A stretch of DNA of 37,965 nt, taken from Alphaproteobacteria bacterium (GTDB taxonomy: Bacteria > Pseudomonadota > Alphaproteobacteria > Caulobacterales > Hyphomonadaceae). The notes beneath the pieces are model-generated. The model worked only from the letters and a program-made list of their open reading frames with translations. It had not been told where the DNA came from and ran no database searches. The translations under genes and the position numbers were made by a program. This document shows, piece after piece, positions 8,738 through 16,582 of the stretch (position 1 is the first letter of the stretch; each line of letters starts with the position of its first letter). The stretch is from contig WGLW01000011.1 of assembly GCA_016125405.1 (NCBI GenBank), positions 1 through 37,965 on the forward strand. The letters are read 5' to 3'.

Positions 8738-9268
8738 GTGCCTCGCGCATCCAGAAAGTCATCCACCCCTCCGGCCGAGCCCGACCGCCCAACCGCGACA
8801 GGCCGGTGCCTTTGCGGCGCCGTGGAGCTGCAGATCGTGATCCCGGCGGTCTGGGCGTGGCACGACCACACGAAACCCAGCCGCCGCGCCCATGGCGCCG
8901 TTTACGCGACTTACGTCGGCTCCTGGCGAAGCAAGTTCCGCATCACCAAGGGCGAAGCCAGCATCACCCGTTTCGAGGACAAGACGGCCGGCGGCGCCAG
9001 AAGCTTCTGCTCGCGATGCGGCACGCCCCTAATCTACGAGCGGGCCCGCTCTCCCAAGATGGTCAACCTGCCCCGCGCCCTCTTTGCTGATCGTGTGGGC
9101 CGCGAGCCGCGCTACCACATCGGCATCGAGGATCTGCAGGATTGGGTCTACACAGGCGAGGCCGTCTCTCCCTTGAAGGGCTATCCCGGCGTCGTCCGTG
9201 AAAGGCCACGCCGCAAACGCCCCGGCAAACCGTCCCTCTTCGAAGCGCCGGAAACATTTTCCCCATAA
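8738..9268 (+). CDS. GFA-fold (CENP-V/GFA) protein with altered zinc site
   Basis: The product has 176 residues and starts at GTG after an AGGAGG site. GFA-family proteins bind zinc through CxC, CHCxxCRR and CxxC motifs. Here the first (CLCG) and last (FCSRCGTPL) are intact. The middle one reads DHTKPSRRAHGA, so Asp, Thr and Ser replace the three cysteines, while the following RR and GA are kept. Loss of that site, which holds the catalytic zinc in the characterised Gfa enzyme, argues against ordinary glutathione-formaldehyde chemistry. A structural zinc through the remaining four cysteines is plausible. The C-terminus is basic. The actual function is unknown. Confidence 0.82.
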   Translation: MPRASRKSSTPPAEPDRPTATGRCLCGAVELQIVIPAVWAWHDHTKPSRRAHGAVYATYVGSWRSKFRITKGEASITRFEDKTAGGARSFCSRCGTPLIYERARSPKMVNLPRALFADRVGREPRYHIGIEDLQDWVYTGEAVSPLKGYPGVVRERPRRKRPGKPSLFEAPETFSP

Positions 9269-9324
9269 GCCCCCTCTGATAGACTTTGTGCGCGGCCTGG
9301 CTGGGCCGTGGCGGGAGATGCGGG

Positions 9325-9942
9325 TTGAAGCTTCAATTCTGGTTCGAGTTCGCCTCCACCTATTCGTACCCGGCCGTCATGCGGATCGAGAAGGCGGCGG
9401 CGGCGCGCGGCGTCGCGGTCGAATGGCGCCCGTTCCTTCTGGGCCCGCTTTTCCACGCCCAGCAGGGCCTGAAGGACAGCCCCTTCAACGTCTATCCGGT
9501 CAAGGGCGCCTATATGTGGCGCGATCTCGAGCGGGTCTGCGAAAAGCACGGCCTGCCCTTCACCCGCCCCCACCGCTTTCCGCAGAACGGGTTGAACGCC
9601 GCACGCATCACTCTCTCGCTCGACCAGTCCCAGCGGGGCAATTTCGTGAAGGCGGTTTACCAGGCCAACTTCGTCCACGACCGCGACATTTCCGACCCCC
9701 AGATCCTGCACGCCGCCGCGCGCCGGGCCGGGGTCGACCCGCTGGAAATCATGGCGGCGCTCAGGTCCGAGGAGATCAAGTCGCAGCTTCGCGACGAAAC
9801 CGGTTTCGCCGCTGACCTCGGGATTTTCGGCGCCCCCACCTTCATCACGCCGGACGGCGAGGTTTTCTGGGGCAATGACCGACTCGAGGACGCCCTTGAT
9901 TGGGCAGTGCACGGAACGCTAAGACCGGGCCAGACCAACTGA
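9325..9942 (+). CDS. 2-hydroxychromene-2-carboxylate isomerase-like DsbA-fold protein
   Basis: This 205-residue thioredoxin-fold protein belongs to the kappa-GST/HCCA isomerase group. It begins MKLQFWFEFASTYSYP, placing Ser at residue 11, the position that binds glutathione in the Pseudomonas naphthalene-pathway isomerase NahD. GIFGAPTFI near the C-terminus is the cis-Pro loop region, followed by FWGNDRLEDAL, also typical. The TTG at 9325 was preferred because GGGAG lies seven bases upstream and it aligns Ser11. A TTG at 9286 adds 13 poor residues. It lies 37 bases ahead of the next dehydrogenase on the same strand, suggesting a shared transcript. The true substrate need not be aromatic. Confidence 0.85.
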   Translation: MKLQFWFEFASTYSYPAVMRIEKAAAARGVAVEWRPFLLGPLFHAQQGLKDSPFNVYPVKGAYMWRDLERVCEKHGLPFTRPHRFPQNGLNAARITLSLDQSQRGNFVKAVYQANFVHDRDISDPQILHAAARRAGVDPLEIMAALRSEEIKSQLRDETGFAADLGIFGAPTFITPDGEVFWGNDRLEDALDWAVHGTLRPGQTN

Positions 9943-9979
9943 AACTCCGGCAATCGGCCGGAGGCGCCGGGAGACGCTC

Positions 9980-11119
9980 ATGGCCTTCGTGCTTACCGAA
10001 GAGCAGCAGATGCTGCGCGACAGCGCCAAGGCGTTTGCGGCCGAAAAGCTCCCGATCGCGCAACTGCGCGACCTGCGCCAGCAAGGCGGCCCGGAAGGGT
10101 ATGACCGGTCAGCCTGGAAGGAGATGGCCGATCTCGGCTTCGCCGGCGTGCTGGTGCCGGAAGAGTTCGGCGGATCGGGCTTTGGCTATGTCGGCCTCGG
10201 CCAGGTTCTGGAAGCCCAGGGCCGGACGCTCGCCTCGACGCCGCTCTTGTCTACGGCGCTGATCGGCGCATCGGCCTTCACCCTTTACGGTACGGACACC
10301 CAGAAGGCCGAATACCTCCCGAAGATCGCGGCGGGCGAACTTATCGTTGGGTTGGCGGTCGATGAAGGCGCGCATCACGACCCGGAACAGATTCTCATGT
10401 CGGCCCGCGAAGGCGGCGTCGGCTACGAACTCACCGGCGAGAAGCGCTACGTCGTCGACGGCGCCGCAGCGGATCTCCTGATCGTCGCGACACGGACATC
10501 TGGCCAACCCGGCGAGAAGCAGGGCGTCACACTGTTCATCGTAGCGGGAGACACATCCGGCCTGACCCGCACACCGCTTTCCACGCTTGATGCGCATCCG
10601 GCCGCCAACCTGCGCTTCGACCGGCTGACAGTCCCCGCCACTGCCGCGCTGGGTCCGATCGGCGGCGGCTACGCCATTCTCGAAGCCTTGCTGGACCGCG
10701 CCCGCATTGGCCTGGCGGCGGAAATGCTGGGCGCCGCCGACGCCGCATTCGAGATGACGTCGGATTATCTCAAGATGCGCAAGCAGTTCGGCCAGCTGAT
10801 CGGCTCGTTCCAGTCGCTGCAGCATCGCGCGGCCCAGATGTTCACGGAACTCGAGCTCACCCGCTCCTCCGTGGCCGCCGCCCTCGACGCGCTCGACTCC
10901 CAAGCCAACAATGTTGCGGAACTGGCCTCGCTGGCCAAGGCGCGCGCAGCGGAAACCTTGCATCTGGTGTCCAACGAAACGGTCCAGATGCATGGCGGCA
11001 TCGGCATGACCGACGCCCACGACAGCGGCCTTTACATGAAACGCGCCCGCGTCCTGGAAGCGCTCTATGGCGGGGAAAGCTTCCACCGCGACCGCTACGC
11101 AAAACTCCACGGTTTCTAG
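9980..11119 (+). CDS. acyl-CoA dehydrogenase, diverged active-site end
   Basis: This 379-residue protein has the full acyl-CoA dehydrogenase layout: the N-terminal helical part, a central beta domain (VVDGAAADLLIVATRT), then RKQFGQLIGSFQSLQHRAAQMF and QMHGGIGMTDAHDSGLYMKRA. The C-terminus ends LYGGESFHRDRYAKLHGF rather than the usual YEGT-type block, so the catalytic base is not where many homologues keep it. In heteromeric FadE enzymes one subunit lacks catalytic or FAD-binding residues, and this protein may pair with the one at 6084-7280. The ATG has GGGAG upstream. Confidence 0.9.
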   Translation: MAFVLTEEQQMLRDSAKAFAAEKLPIAQLRDLRQQGGPEGYDRSAWKEMADLGFAGVLVPEEFGGSGFGYVGLGQVLEAQGRTLASTPLLSTALIGASAFTLYGTDTQKAEYLPKIAAGELIVGLAVDEGAHHDPEQILMSAREGGVGYELTGEKRYVVDGAAADLLIVATRTSGQPGEKQGVTLFIVAGDTSGLTRTPLSTLDAHPAANLRFDRLTVPATAALGPIGGGYAILEALLDRARIGLAAEMLGAADAAFEMTSDYLKMRKQFGQLIGSFQSLQHRAAQMFTELELTRSSVAAALDALDSQANNVAELASLAKARAAETLHLVSNETVQMHGGIGMTDAHDSGLYMKRARVLEALYGGESFHRDRYAKLHGF

Positions 11120-11226
11120 GGCCGCAATCCGTTATCGCACTCGTGAAGCCGGGAATGTTTGCCACCGCCCGGGAAAACTGCGTTATTGTGCCGCGCGCCA
11201 GACGCGACACGATGGAGGGACATGCG

Positions 11227-12099
11227 ATGTGCGACGAACAGACTGAACTCGACAACGAAGAATTCTTCAAACAGGGCGGCATGTCCCGCCGGGGCTTCAC
11301 GGCGCTTTCCGCCGCCGCCCTAGCCGCCTGCACCACCAGCCCGGCGAACGCCAAGGAAGTCGCCGAGCAGGACGTGAAGATCACAACGCCTGACGGCGTA
11401 TGCGACGCCCATTTCGTGGCGCCTTCAACCGGCAAGCACGCCGCCGTGCTGGTCTGGCCCGATATCATGGGCCTGCGGCCCGCCTTCCGCACGATGGGCA
11501 AGCGTCTTGCGGAATCCGGCTATGCGGTCCTTACCGTCAACCCCTACTACCGCAAGGTGCAGGGTGAAGTGTTCCATGCCGGGGAGAGCTTCTCGGACCC
11601 GGCGGTGCGTGGCCGCCTCGTCCCGCTGATGCAATCGCTGACGCCGGAAGGCAACGAGACCGACGCCAAGGCCTTCATCGCCTGGCTGGACAAGCAGAAA
11701 CAGGTCAGCACGTCGAAGAAGGTCGCCACGACCGGCTATTGCATGGGCGGCCCGCTGGTCTTCCGGACGGCGGCCTATGTGCCTGAGCGGGTCGGCGCCG
11801 CAGCGACGTTCCATGGCGGCGGCATCGCAACCGACAAGCCCAACAGCCCCCATCTCCTGATTCCGAAAATGAAGGCGAGCTTCCTCTGCTGCGTCGCGGC
11901 CAATGACGACAAGAACGATCCGGAATCCAAGACCCGCCTGCGTGAAGGCTTTGCGGCGGCCAATCTGCCTGCCGAAGTCGAGGTTTATGACGGCTGCCAG
12001 CACGGCTGGTGCCCAATCGATAGCGCCGTCTACAATCACGACGGTGCGGAGAAAGCCTGGTCGCGGCAGCTTGCGCTGTTTGAAAAAGCGCTGGCCTGA
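11227..12099 (+). CDS. dienelactone hydrolase family protein, Tat-exported lipoprotein
   Basis: This alpha/beta hydrolase has 290 residues. The N-terminus carries a twin-arginine motif, SRRGF at 20-24, followed by a hydrophobic stretch and a lipobox LAAC at 32-35, so the mature protein is probably membrane-anchored outside the cytoplasm. The dienelactone hydrolase core follows, with a nucleophilic Cys in GYCMGG and a His in YDGCQHGWC. It would hydrolyse ester or lactone substrates. The ATG at 11227 has GGAGG at eight bases. The frame upstream to 11143 is not needed. Periplasmic relatives of this type are widespread and mostly uncharacterised. Confidence 0.88.
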   Translation: MCDEQTELDNEEFFKQGGMSRRGFTALSAAALAACTTSPANAKEVAEQDVKITTPDGVCDAHFVAPSTGKHAAVLVWPDIMGLRPAFRTMGKRLAESGYAVLTVNPYYRKVQGEVFHAGESFSDPAVRGRLVPLMQSLTPEGNETDAKAFIAWLDKQKQVSTSKKVATTGYCMGGPLVFRTAAYVPERVGAAATFHGGGIATDKPNSPHLLIPKMKASFLCCVAANDDKNDPESKTRLREGFAAANLPAEVEVYDGCQHGWCPIDSAVYNHDGAEKAWSRQLALFEKALA

Positions 12100-12147
12100 T
12101 CTGTTGGCGCGCGCCGGGGTCATCATCCGGTCCCGGCGTCGCTGGCC

Positions 12148-12645
12148 TCAGAGTGACCGAACCATCCAGAGCGAAGGTACGGAGGCGGCGAAGCCAGCCT
12201 TCTCGTAGGCGCGTCGCGCTGGCGCGTGGCTCGCATCCCCGCCGGTGCTGACCGTCGCCGCCTTCATGCCCGCAGCTTTCATGCGATCGAGAGCAAATTC
12301 ATAAAGCTGCTGGCCGACGCCCTCGCCCGCCGCATCCGGATGGACGGCGTTGAGCCCGATCTCACCCGTCAGTCTGGTTGCGTCGAGCGTCAGGCTGACA
12401 AATCCGATGATCCCGGCGTCATGCATCGCCACAAACACCTCGGCGGTCGAGGCCGGCGCGCACAGGCTCTCGAGCAGGTCCGCCTGTTCTGCGTCCGACC
12501 GGGACAGGGCCAGCGCATAAAGCTCGTCCCCCACAAGGCTGCGGAAGGACGCGAACACCGGCGCGAAGGCCGCCGCGCGGATCTCCTGCAGCCTGGGAAG
12601 ATCGCCGGCCTCGAATGGCCGGATGACGACTGGCGTGTTCGGCAT
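12148..12645 (-). CDS. GNAT-family N-acetyltransferase
   Basis: The product has 165 residues. It opens with VVIRPFEAGDLPRLQEIRAAAF, the standard GNAT N-terminal strand and helix. It continues through GFVSLTLDATRLTGEIGLNAVHPDAAGEGVGQQLYEFAL, where the acetyl-CoA pyrophosphate loop corresponds to the Q/R-x-x-G-x-G/A-like segment AGEGVG. It ends in the beta-bulge region ARRAYEKAGF. The ATG at 12645 has GGAAGG about eight bases upstream. An upstream frame to 12870 overlaps the SDR gene and is rejected. It is divergent from the SDR gene. The acceptor substrate is unknown. Confidence 0.85.
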   Translation of the reverse strand: MPNTPVVIRPFEAGDLPRLQEIRAAAFAPVFASFRSLVGDELYALALSRSDAEQADLLESLCAPASTAEVFVAMHDAGIIGFVSLTLDATRLTGEIGLNAVHPDAAGEGVGQQLYEFALDRMKAAGMKAATVSTGGDASHAPARRAYEKAGFAASVPSLWMVRSL

Positions 12646-12763
12646 GCGCCGCCTTCCCGGAATTACGGCCAGCCCACTGGCCATTCTCCCGCGCCTCGAT
12701 AGGTTGGCCCCAACCAGAACACAATGGCCGCGAGCCGGCGGCCCGAATGCAACGGAGCGACCC

Positions 12764-13552
12764 ATGATCGAAAACCTGTTCTCGCTGAAGGGCCGCGTCG
12801 CCCTCGTCACCGGCGGATCGCGCGGCATCGGCAAGATGATTGCGCAGGGCTTCGTTGAATCCGGCGCCAAGGTCTACATCTCGGCCCGCAAGGCCGACGC
12901 TTGCGACGCCACCGCCGCAGAACTCTCGAAACTCGGAACCTGCATCTCCCTGCCGCAGGACATCTCCACGGTCGCTGGCTGCAAGATGCTGGCGGAAGAA
13001 ATCTACAAGCGCGAGGGCAAGCTCGACATTCTCGTCAACAATGCCGGCGCCGCCTGGGCGGCGGACTTTGACGAGTTTCCGGAAAGCGGCTGGGACAAGG
13101 TGATGAACCTCAACGTCAAATCACCCTTCTTCCTGACGCAGGCCCTTCATGCCGCCCTGAAGAAGGCCGCCTCGGCGGACCAACCGGCCAAGGTGATCAA
13201 CATCTGCTCGATCGATGGCATCAAGCTCAATCCGCTTGAGACGTATTCCTACCACGCCTCCAAATCCTCCCTGCTCTACCTCACGAAACGGATGGCGGCG
13301 CGGCTGGTGCAGGACAGCATTGTCGTGACTGCAATTGCGCCCGGTCCCTTTGCATCGGAAATGAATCGCGCAGCGCGCGATCATGAAGACGCGGTCGCTT
13401 CGCGAACGCCAATGCGCCGCATCGGCCGCGACGAAGACATGGCAGGCGCCGCAATCTTCCTCGCCTCGAAGGCCGGCGACTATGTCTGCGGCGATTCGAT
13501 TGCGGTGGACGGAGGCATTGCTTACGCCAGCCTCCCCACACGCGACGCCTGA
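12764..13552 (+). CDS. short-chain dehydrogenase/reductase (SDR)
   Basis: This 262-residue classical SDR begins at the ATG preceded by GGAG. The cofactor loop is VTGGSRGIGK (about 17-26), NNAG is present, the catalytic YxxxK is YHASK with a preceding Ser in ICSIDG, and the C-terminus ends with the usual dimerisation segment CGDSIAVDGG. An Arg in SARK after strand 2 suggests NADP(H) preference, as inference. The sequence resembles FabG-like and gluconate/Rhl-type reductases, but the substrate is not clear. The earlier in-frame start at 12623 lies inside the opposing GNAT gene. Confidence 0.92.
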   Translation: MIENLFSLKGRVALVTGGSRGIGKMIAQGFVESGAKVYISARKADACDATAAELSKLGTCISLPQDISTVAGCKMLAEEIYKREGKLDILVNNAGAAWAADFDEFPESGWDKVMNLNVKSPFFLTQALHAALKKAASADQPAKVINICSIDGIKLNPLETYSYHASKSSLLYLTKRMAARLVQDSIVVTAIAPGPFASEMNRAARDHEDAVASRTPMRRIGRDEDMAGAAIFLASKAGDYVCGDSIAVDGGIAYASLPTRDA

Positions 13553-13593
13553 TCCTCCATCACACCGCTCCACAATGCCGCGCCGCTGCGCCG

Positions 13594-13619
13594 GGAACTC
13601 CTGTCCCGGCGCACACGTT
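13594..13619 (+). promoter_or_regulatory. EcfG-type promoter GGAAC-N17-CGTT
   Basis: The -35 GGAAC lies at 13594-13598 and the -10 CGTT at 13616-13619, separated by 17 bases. This is an exact match to the consensus recognised by EcfG/SigT sigma factors in alphaproteobacteria. Transcription should start a few bases after 13619, which excludes the TTG at 13618 as a start codon for the next gene and favours 13651 or 13663. Confidence 0.85.
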
Positions 13620-13662
13620 GATTTGGGAAGTCAATGACGCAGTGGAACGGATGGAGCAGATC

Positions 13663-14109
13663 ATGCAGGCCCAGATTGACGAGATCATTTCGAGTCCCCG
13701 ACAGTATTTCACCCGTCCTGACGACGTGCTCCGGGAAGACGACCTTACCAACGAGGAGAAGCGCCGCATTCTGGAAAGCTGGAAGCTCGACGAATCGCGC
13801 CTCGCGGACAGCACCTCGGAGAATATGTCGGGCGGCGAAGAATCGCACCTGCGCGAGATCTCCAAAAGCCTTCTGCAACTCAAGGCCATGGACAAGACCC
13901 CTGACGTCGTGAGGCGTCCAGCGCCGCGTCCGCGCAAGGGCATTGGCCTGGGAACCGGTGTGGGAGCAGCGATCGGCCTTGCCGCGGGCCTTGTGTTGCT
14001 CGTGGCGTATCCCGGCCTTGCAGCGTTCCCGATCCTTATCGAAACGATCGCGATCGGCGCGCTTGCCGGCGGACTTTCGGCAGCTCTCCGCTCCATCGCG
14101 CGCGCCTAG
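13663..14109 (+). CDS. uncharacterised stress-regulon protein with DNA-independent helical N-terminus and hydrophobic C-terminus
   Basis: The product has about 148 residues. The N-terminal half contains FTRPDDVLREDDLTNEEKRR followed by ILESWKLDE and MSGGEES. This matches the look of an alphaproteobacterial family of unknown function (an F-x-x-P-x-DVL, EKR-x-IL-x-x-W pattern). The second half has a Pro-Arg linker, then two hydrophobic, Gly/Ala-rich segments (GIGLGTGVGAAIGLAAGLVLL and ILIETIAIGALAGGL), probably a membrane hairpin. The ATG at 13663 has GGAG six bases upstream; the ATG at 13651 is the alternative. A perfect EcfG promoter lies directly upstream. The role is probably envelope-associated, expressed under stress. 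Confidence 0.75.
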   Translation: MQAQIDEIISSPRQYFTRPDDVLREDDLTNEEKRRILESWKLDESRLADSTSENMSGGEESHLREISKSLLQLKAMDKTPDVVRRPAPRPRKGIGLGTGVGAAIGLAAGLVLLVAYPGLAAFPILIETIAIGALAGGLSAALRSIARA

Positions 14110-14112
14110 GCA

Positions 14113-14138
14113 GGAACCCGCGACATAGGCGGCGCGTT
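14113..14138 (+). promoter_or_regulatory. EcfG-type promoter GGAAC-N17-CGTT
   Basis: GGAAC at 14113-14117 and CGTT at 14135-14138 are spaced by 17 bases. The site begins four bases after the stop codon of the preceding gene and leaves about 27 bases to the next ATG, which has its own AAGGAGA site. It drives the glycine-zipper lipoprotein. Confidence 0.85.
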
Positions 14139-14165
14139 GACCAGCAGACCGACAAGGAGACCACA

Positions 14166-14546
14166 ATGAAACTCATAATGATTTCAGCTGCGGGCCTTGC
14201 TGCCGCCATGGCGCTGGGCGCGTGCACGTCGACCGGCAACACCGAGCGCGGCGCGCTGGGCGGCGCCGCGCTGGGCGCAGCGGCCGGCGCGATTATTGGC
14301 AACAACACAGGCTCGGGCGACGCGGCGACCGGCGCGGCGATTGGCGCGCTGGCTGGCGGCGTTGGCGGCGCAGCCGTCGGCCACGAGCAGGACAAAACGC
14401 AGGCGGCGCGCAACGCGAACGGCGCGTACGCCGATCGCGGCCCTAACGGCGAGGAGCTGTACTTCGACAGCCGCGCGAACCGTTACTATTACGTCGACCG
14501 CCGCGACGGCCACACCTACTGGGCGAATGGGCAGTACCGCGGCTAG
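14166..14546 (+). CDS. glycine-zipper lipoprotein
   Basis: This 126-residue lipoprotein has a signal peptide ending in lipobox LGAC (Cys near 20). It continues with an extended glycine zipper: GALGGAALGAAAGAIIG, then ATGAAIGALAGGVGGAAVG. This pattern is common in outer-membrane or inner-membrane lipoproteins of the YMGG/Rick_17kDa type. The C-terminal 45 residues are polar and Tyr-rich (RANRYYYVDRRDGHTYW). AAGGAGA precedes the ATG and an exact EcfG promoter lies just upstream. The likely role is envelope maintenance during general stress; the precise function is unknown. Confidence 0.85.
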   Translation: MKLIMISAAGLAAAMALGACTSTGNTERGALGGAALGAAAGAIIGNNTGSGDAATGAAIGALAGGVGGAAVGHEQDKTQAARNANGAYADRGPNGEELYFDSRANRYYYVDRRDGHTYWANGQYRG

Positions 14547-14569
14547 CAGATTGCCGGTCGACCACGAAA

Positions 14570-14597
14570 GGAAGCGCCGGTTGACGCCGGCGCTTCC
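14570..14597 (+). terminator. hairpin after the glycine-zipper gene
   Basis: GGAAGCGCCGG at 14570-14580 pairs perfectly with CCGGCGCTTCC at 14587-14597 around a six-base loop. It lies 24 bases after the stop codon. The following tract (CTCATC) is not T-rich, so termination may be partial and allow reading into the small gene at 14667. Confidence 0.6.
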
Positions 14598-14666
14598 CTC
14601 ATCGCCGGCGTGGCTGCCGAACGGGTCGGCAAGCTCGCCATACGTTGCCCAGGAAACCTGTTGGCC

Positions 14667-14810
14667 ATGGATGAGGGCGAGCGAAACGACCAATCAGGGT
14701 TGCCGGGGAGACCCGCCTCTGGGGGGCGCATCTGGTTGATCCTGCTTCTCGTCGCCATCGGCGGGCTCGCAGTCACATTGATTTCCGCACTTGTCGGTAT
14801 CCTGACCTGA
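14667..14810 (+). CDS. small single-pass membrane protein, unknown
   Basis: This 47-residue product has a polar N-terminus (DEGERNDQSGLPGRP) and one hydrophobic helix (IWLILLLVAIGGLAVTLISA) running almost to the end. An AGGAAA stretch lies about 11 bases before the ATG, somewhat far. I see no EcfG site of its own; read-through from the preceding lipoprotein transcript is possible. No family is recognised. The composition and position between two stress-regulated genes make it plausible rather than certain. Confidence 0.5.
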   Translation: MDEGERNDQSGLPGRPASGGRIWLILLLVAIGGLAVTLISALVGILT

Positions 14811-14828
14811 CCGCCGTTCATCCCGACG

Positions 14829-14853
14829 GGAACCGCAGGACGGCGCCGACGTT
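14829..14853 (+). promoter_or_regulatory. EcfG-type promoter GGAAC-N16-CGTT
   Basis: GGAAC at 14829-14833 and CGTT at 14850-14853 are separated by 16 bases, 56 bases before the lipid kinase ATG. This places the lipid kinase and the overlapping metallophosphoesterase under general stress control. Confidence 0.85.
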
Positions 14854-14909
14854 GATGCCGAGGGGCGACAGACCTCATCCAGATCGGCAAACCAACCGAA
14901 GGGTTTCCA

Positions 14910-15767
14910 ATGAAGGCCTTTGCGCTGATCAATCCCGCAGCCGGCGGCGTTCCGGCTGACGGCGAAATGCGAATTCGACACGCCCTTGATGAAGCCGGTC
15001 TTCCGGGGGCGGCCATCGAAGTGCTGGATCCGGAAAACGGTCAGGCCCAAATCCGGGAGATCGCCGGATACGAACCGGACGTATTCATTGTCTGGGGCGG
15101 CGACGGGACCTTGCGTTCGGCGCTTTCAATCGTCGGACGAAAGACTCCGAACCTGCTTCTTCTTCCGGGCGGCACGATGAACCTGCTGACCAAGTCGATC
15201 CACGGCGACCACCCCTGGAACCAGATTCTTTCCGCCGTCATAGAGTCTCCTCGCGTCCGGAACCTGCCTGCCGGCGAACTCAATGGCGACCTCTTCTATT
15301 GCGCGATGCTGGCGGGCGCCCCGGCCCGTTTCGCCGAAGCGCGCGAGAGCCTGCGGCGGGGCGAAATCGGCAGCGTGGTCGCGGGCGCGCGCGCCGCGCT
15401 GGATACGCTGCAGACGCTCCACCTGAATGCCCGCTACAGCACCGGTCGCTACGCCACCGGCGACCGGCTGCCGCCGACCAGCGTGATCGGCGCGCTGGTT
15501 GGCCCGCTGGTGAAGGAACACCAGATGGAAGTCGCCTCGCTGAGCGACGCATCCACGGCCGTGGCGCTGAACGTGATCTGGACGTCTTTCCTTTCCGACT
15601 GGCGGAGCGCTCCAGGCGTCACCGTGGTTCCGGCGGAGACACTCGTTATCGAGAGCGACGAGGGTGATGAGATTCCGGTCATCCTCGACGGCGAGGCGGT
15701 CGAGGCGGGCGACCGCGTTCGCATCACCTACAAGGAGGAAGCAGCACAATGCCTGACGGCGGCCTGA
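14910..15767 (+). CDS. diacylglycerol kinase family lipid kinase
   Basis: This 285-residue protein has a DAGK catalytic domain. It has INPAAGG at the N-terminus, the nucleotide-binding WGGDGTLRSAL (about 62-72) and LLPGGTMNLLTKSI (about 84-97), followed by the beta-sandwich domain ending VILDGEAVEAGDRVRI. The family phosphorylates diacylglycerol, sphingoid bases or related lipids with ATP. The exact lipid is not readable. The 3' end overlaps the metallophosphoesterase start by 19 bases, showing translational coupling. An exact EcfG promoter lies upstream, suggesting membrane-lipid turnover as part of the stress response. Confidence 0.88.
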   Translation: MKAFALINPAAGGVPADGEMRIRHALDEAGLPGAAIEVLDPENGQAQIREIAGYEPDVFIVWGGDGTLRSALSIVGRKTPNLLLLPGGTMNLLTKSIHGDHPWNQILSAVIESPRVRNLPAGELNGDLFYCAMLAGAPARFAEARESLRRGEIGSVVAGARAALDTLQTLHLNARYSTGRYATGDRLPPTSVIGALVGPLVKEHQMEVASLSDASTAVALNVIWTSFLSDWRSAPGVTVVPAETLVIESDEGDEIPVILDGEAVEAGDRVRITYKEEAAQCLTAA

Positions 15768-16582
15768 GGCGCCCGATCCGGCTTCTTCATCTCTCCGATC
15801 TGCATTTCGGCGCAGAGGACGTCGAGGCGCTGGCGCAGGTCTATGCCTTCGCTGACCGCGTCCGGCCTGATGCGGTGATCGTATCGGGAGACCTCACTCA
15901 GACCGGGGCGCGGCGGGAATTTGAAGCGGCGCGGATCTGGCTGAAGCAAATCGCGGGTCGCGCCATCGTGGCGCCGGGAAATCACGATACGCCCGTCCTG
16001 GACGTCACCGCCCGCATCTTCTCACCCTTCGACCGTTACCAGCGCTACCTCAAGGAGTTCGACGCCGTGGACCGGCTGGTCGAATTCGATGGGGGCCGCA
16101 TCCGGATCGCCGCCATCAATACAGCCCGCGGCGTGCAGGCAAGACGCAACTGGGCTGACGGCGTTGTCGACATGGACGACCTCAACGCCGCCCTCGCCCT
16201 GCTCTCCGACGGCGAAGAAGACGCGTGGCGCATCCTCGTCTGCCACCATCCGCTGGTTGAGCCCGGTCATTCCAGGATCGCCGTCTCGACCCGCCGCGGT
16301 TACGAGGCTCTGGAGCGCGCCTCCGCCGCCCACGTCGATGCTATCCTCACCGGTCACATCCACGACGCCTTCGCTCATGCCATCGATACCGCCGCGCGCC
16401 CCATGGTGCAGATGGGCGCCGGGACCCTGTCCACCCGGCTCCGCGCCACCCCGCCCAGCTTCTGCGTGATCGAGATCGACGGCGATACGCTTGTGCAGCA
16501 GGTGGTTCATGTCGAAGACGGCGCGCTGGAAATCAGGCGTAACTACGTCTGGGCCGCAGACGAGGAACCGCCGCCACCGTGA
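15749..16582 (+). CDS. calcineurin-like metallophosphoesterase
   Basis: The product has 277 residues with all the metal-site motifs of the family: LSDLHFG (about 14-20), VSGDLTQTG, APGNHDTP, a CHHPL motif and TGHIHD. It resembles 3',5'-cAMP phosphodiesterase CpdA-type and other small phosphoesterases. Nucleotide, phospholipid or sugar-phosphate substrates are all possible. AAGGAGG lies about ten bases before the ATG, inside the lipid kinase gene, and the two genes overlap by 19 bases. The pairing with a lipid kinase hints at kinase and phosphatase acting on the same lipid pool, which is inference. Confidence 0.88.
   Translation: MPDGGLRRPIRLLHLSDLHFGAEDVEALAQVYAFADRVRPDAVIVSGDLTQTGARREFEAARIWLKQIAGRAIVAPGNHDTPVLDVTARIFSPFDRYQRYLKEFDAVDRLVEFDGGRIRIAAINTARGVQARRNWADGVVDMDDLNAALALLSDGEEDAWRILVCHHPLVEPGHSRIAVSTRRGYEALERASAAHVDAILTGHIHDAFAHAIDTAARPMVQMGAGTLSTRLRATPPSFCVIEIDGDTLVQQVVHVEDGALEIRRNYVWAADEEPPPP

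Noticed and set aside
13618-13650. TTG start for the gene at 13.6 kb
   Set aside because: It lies inside the -10 element of the EcfG promoter and so would not be in the transcript.
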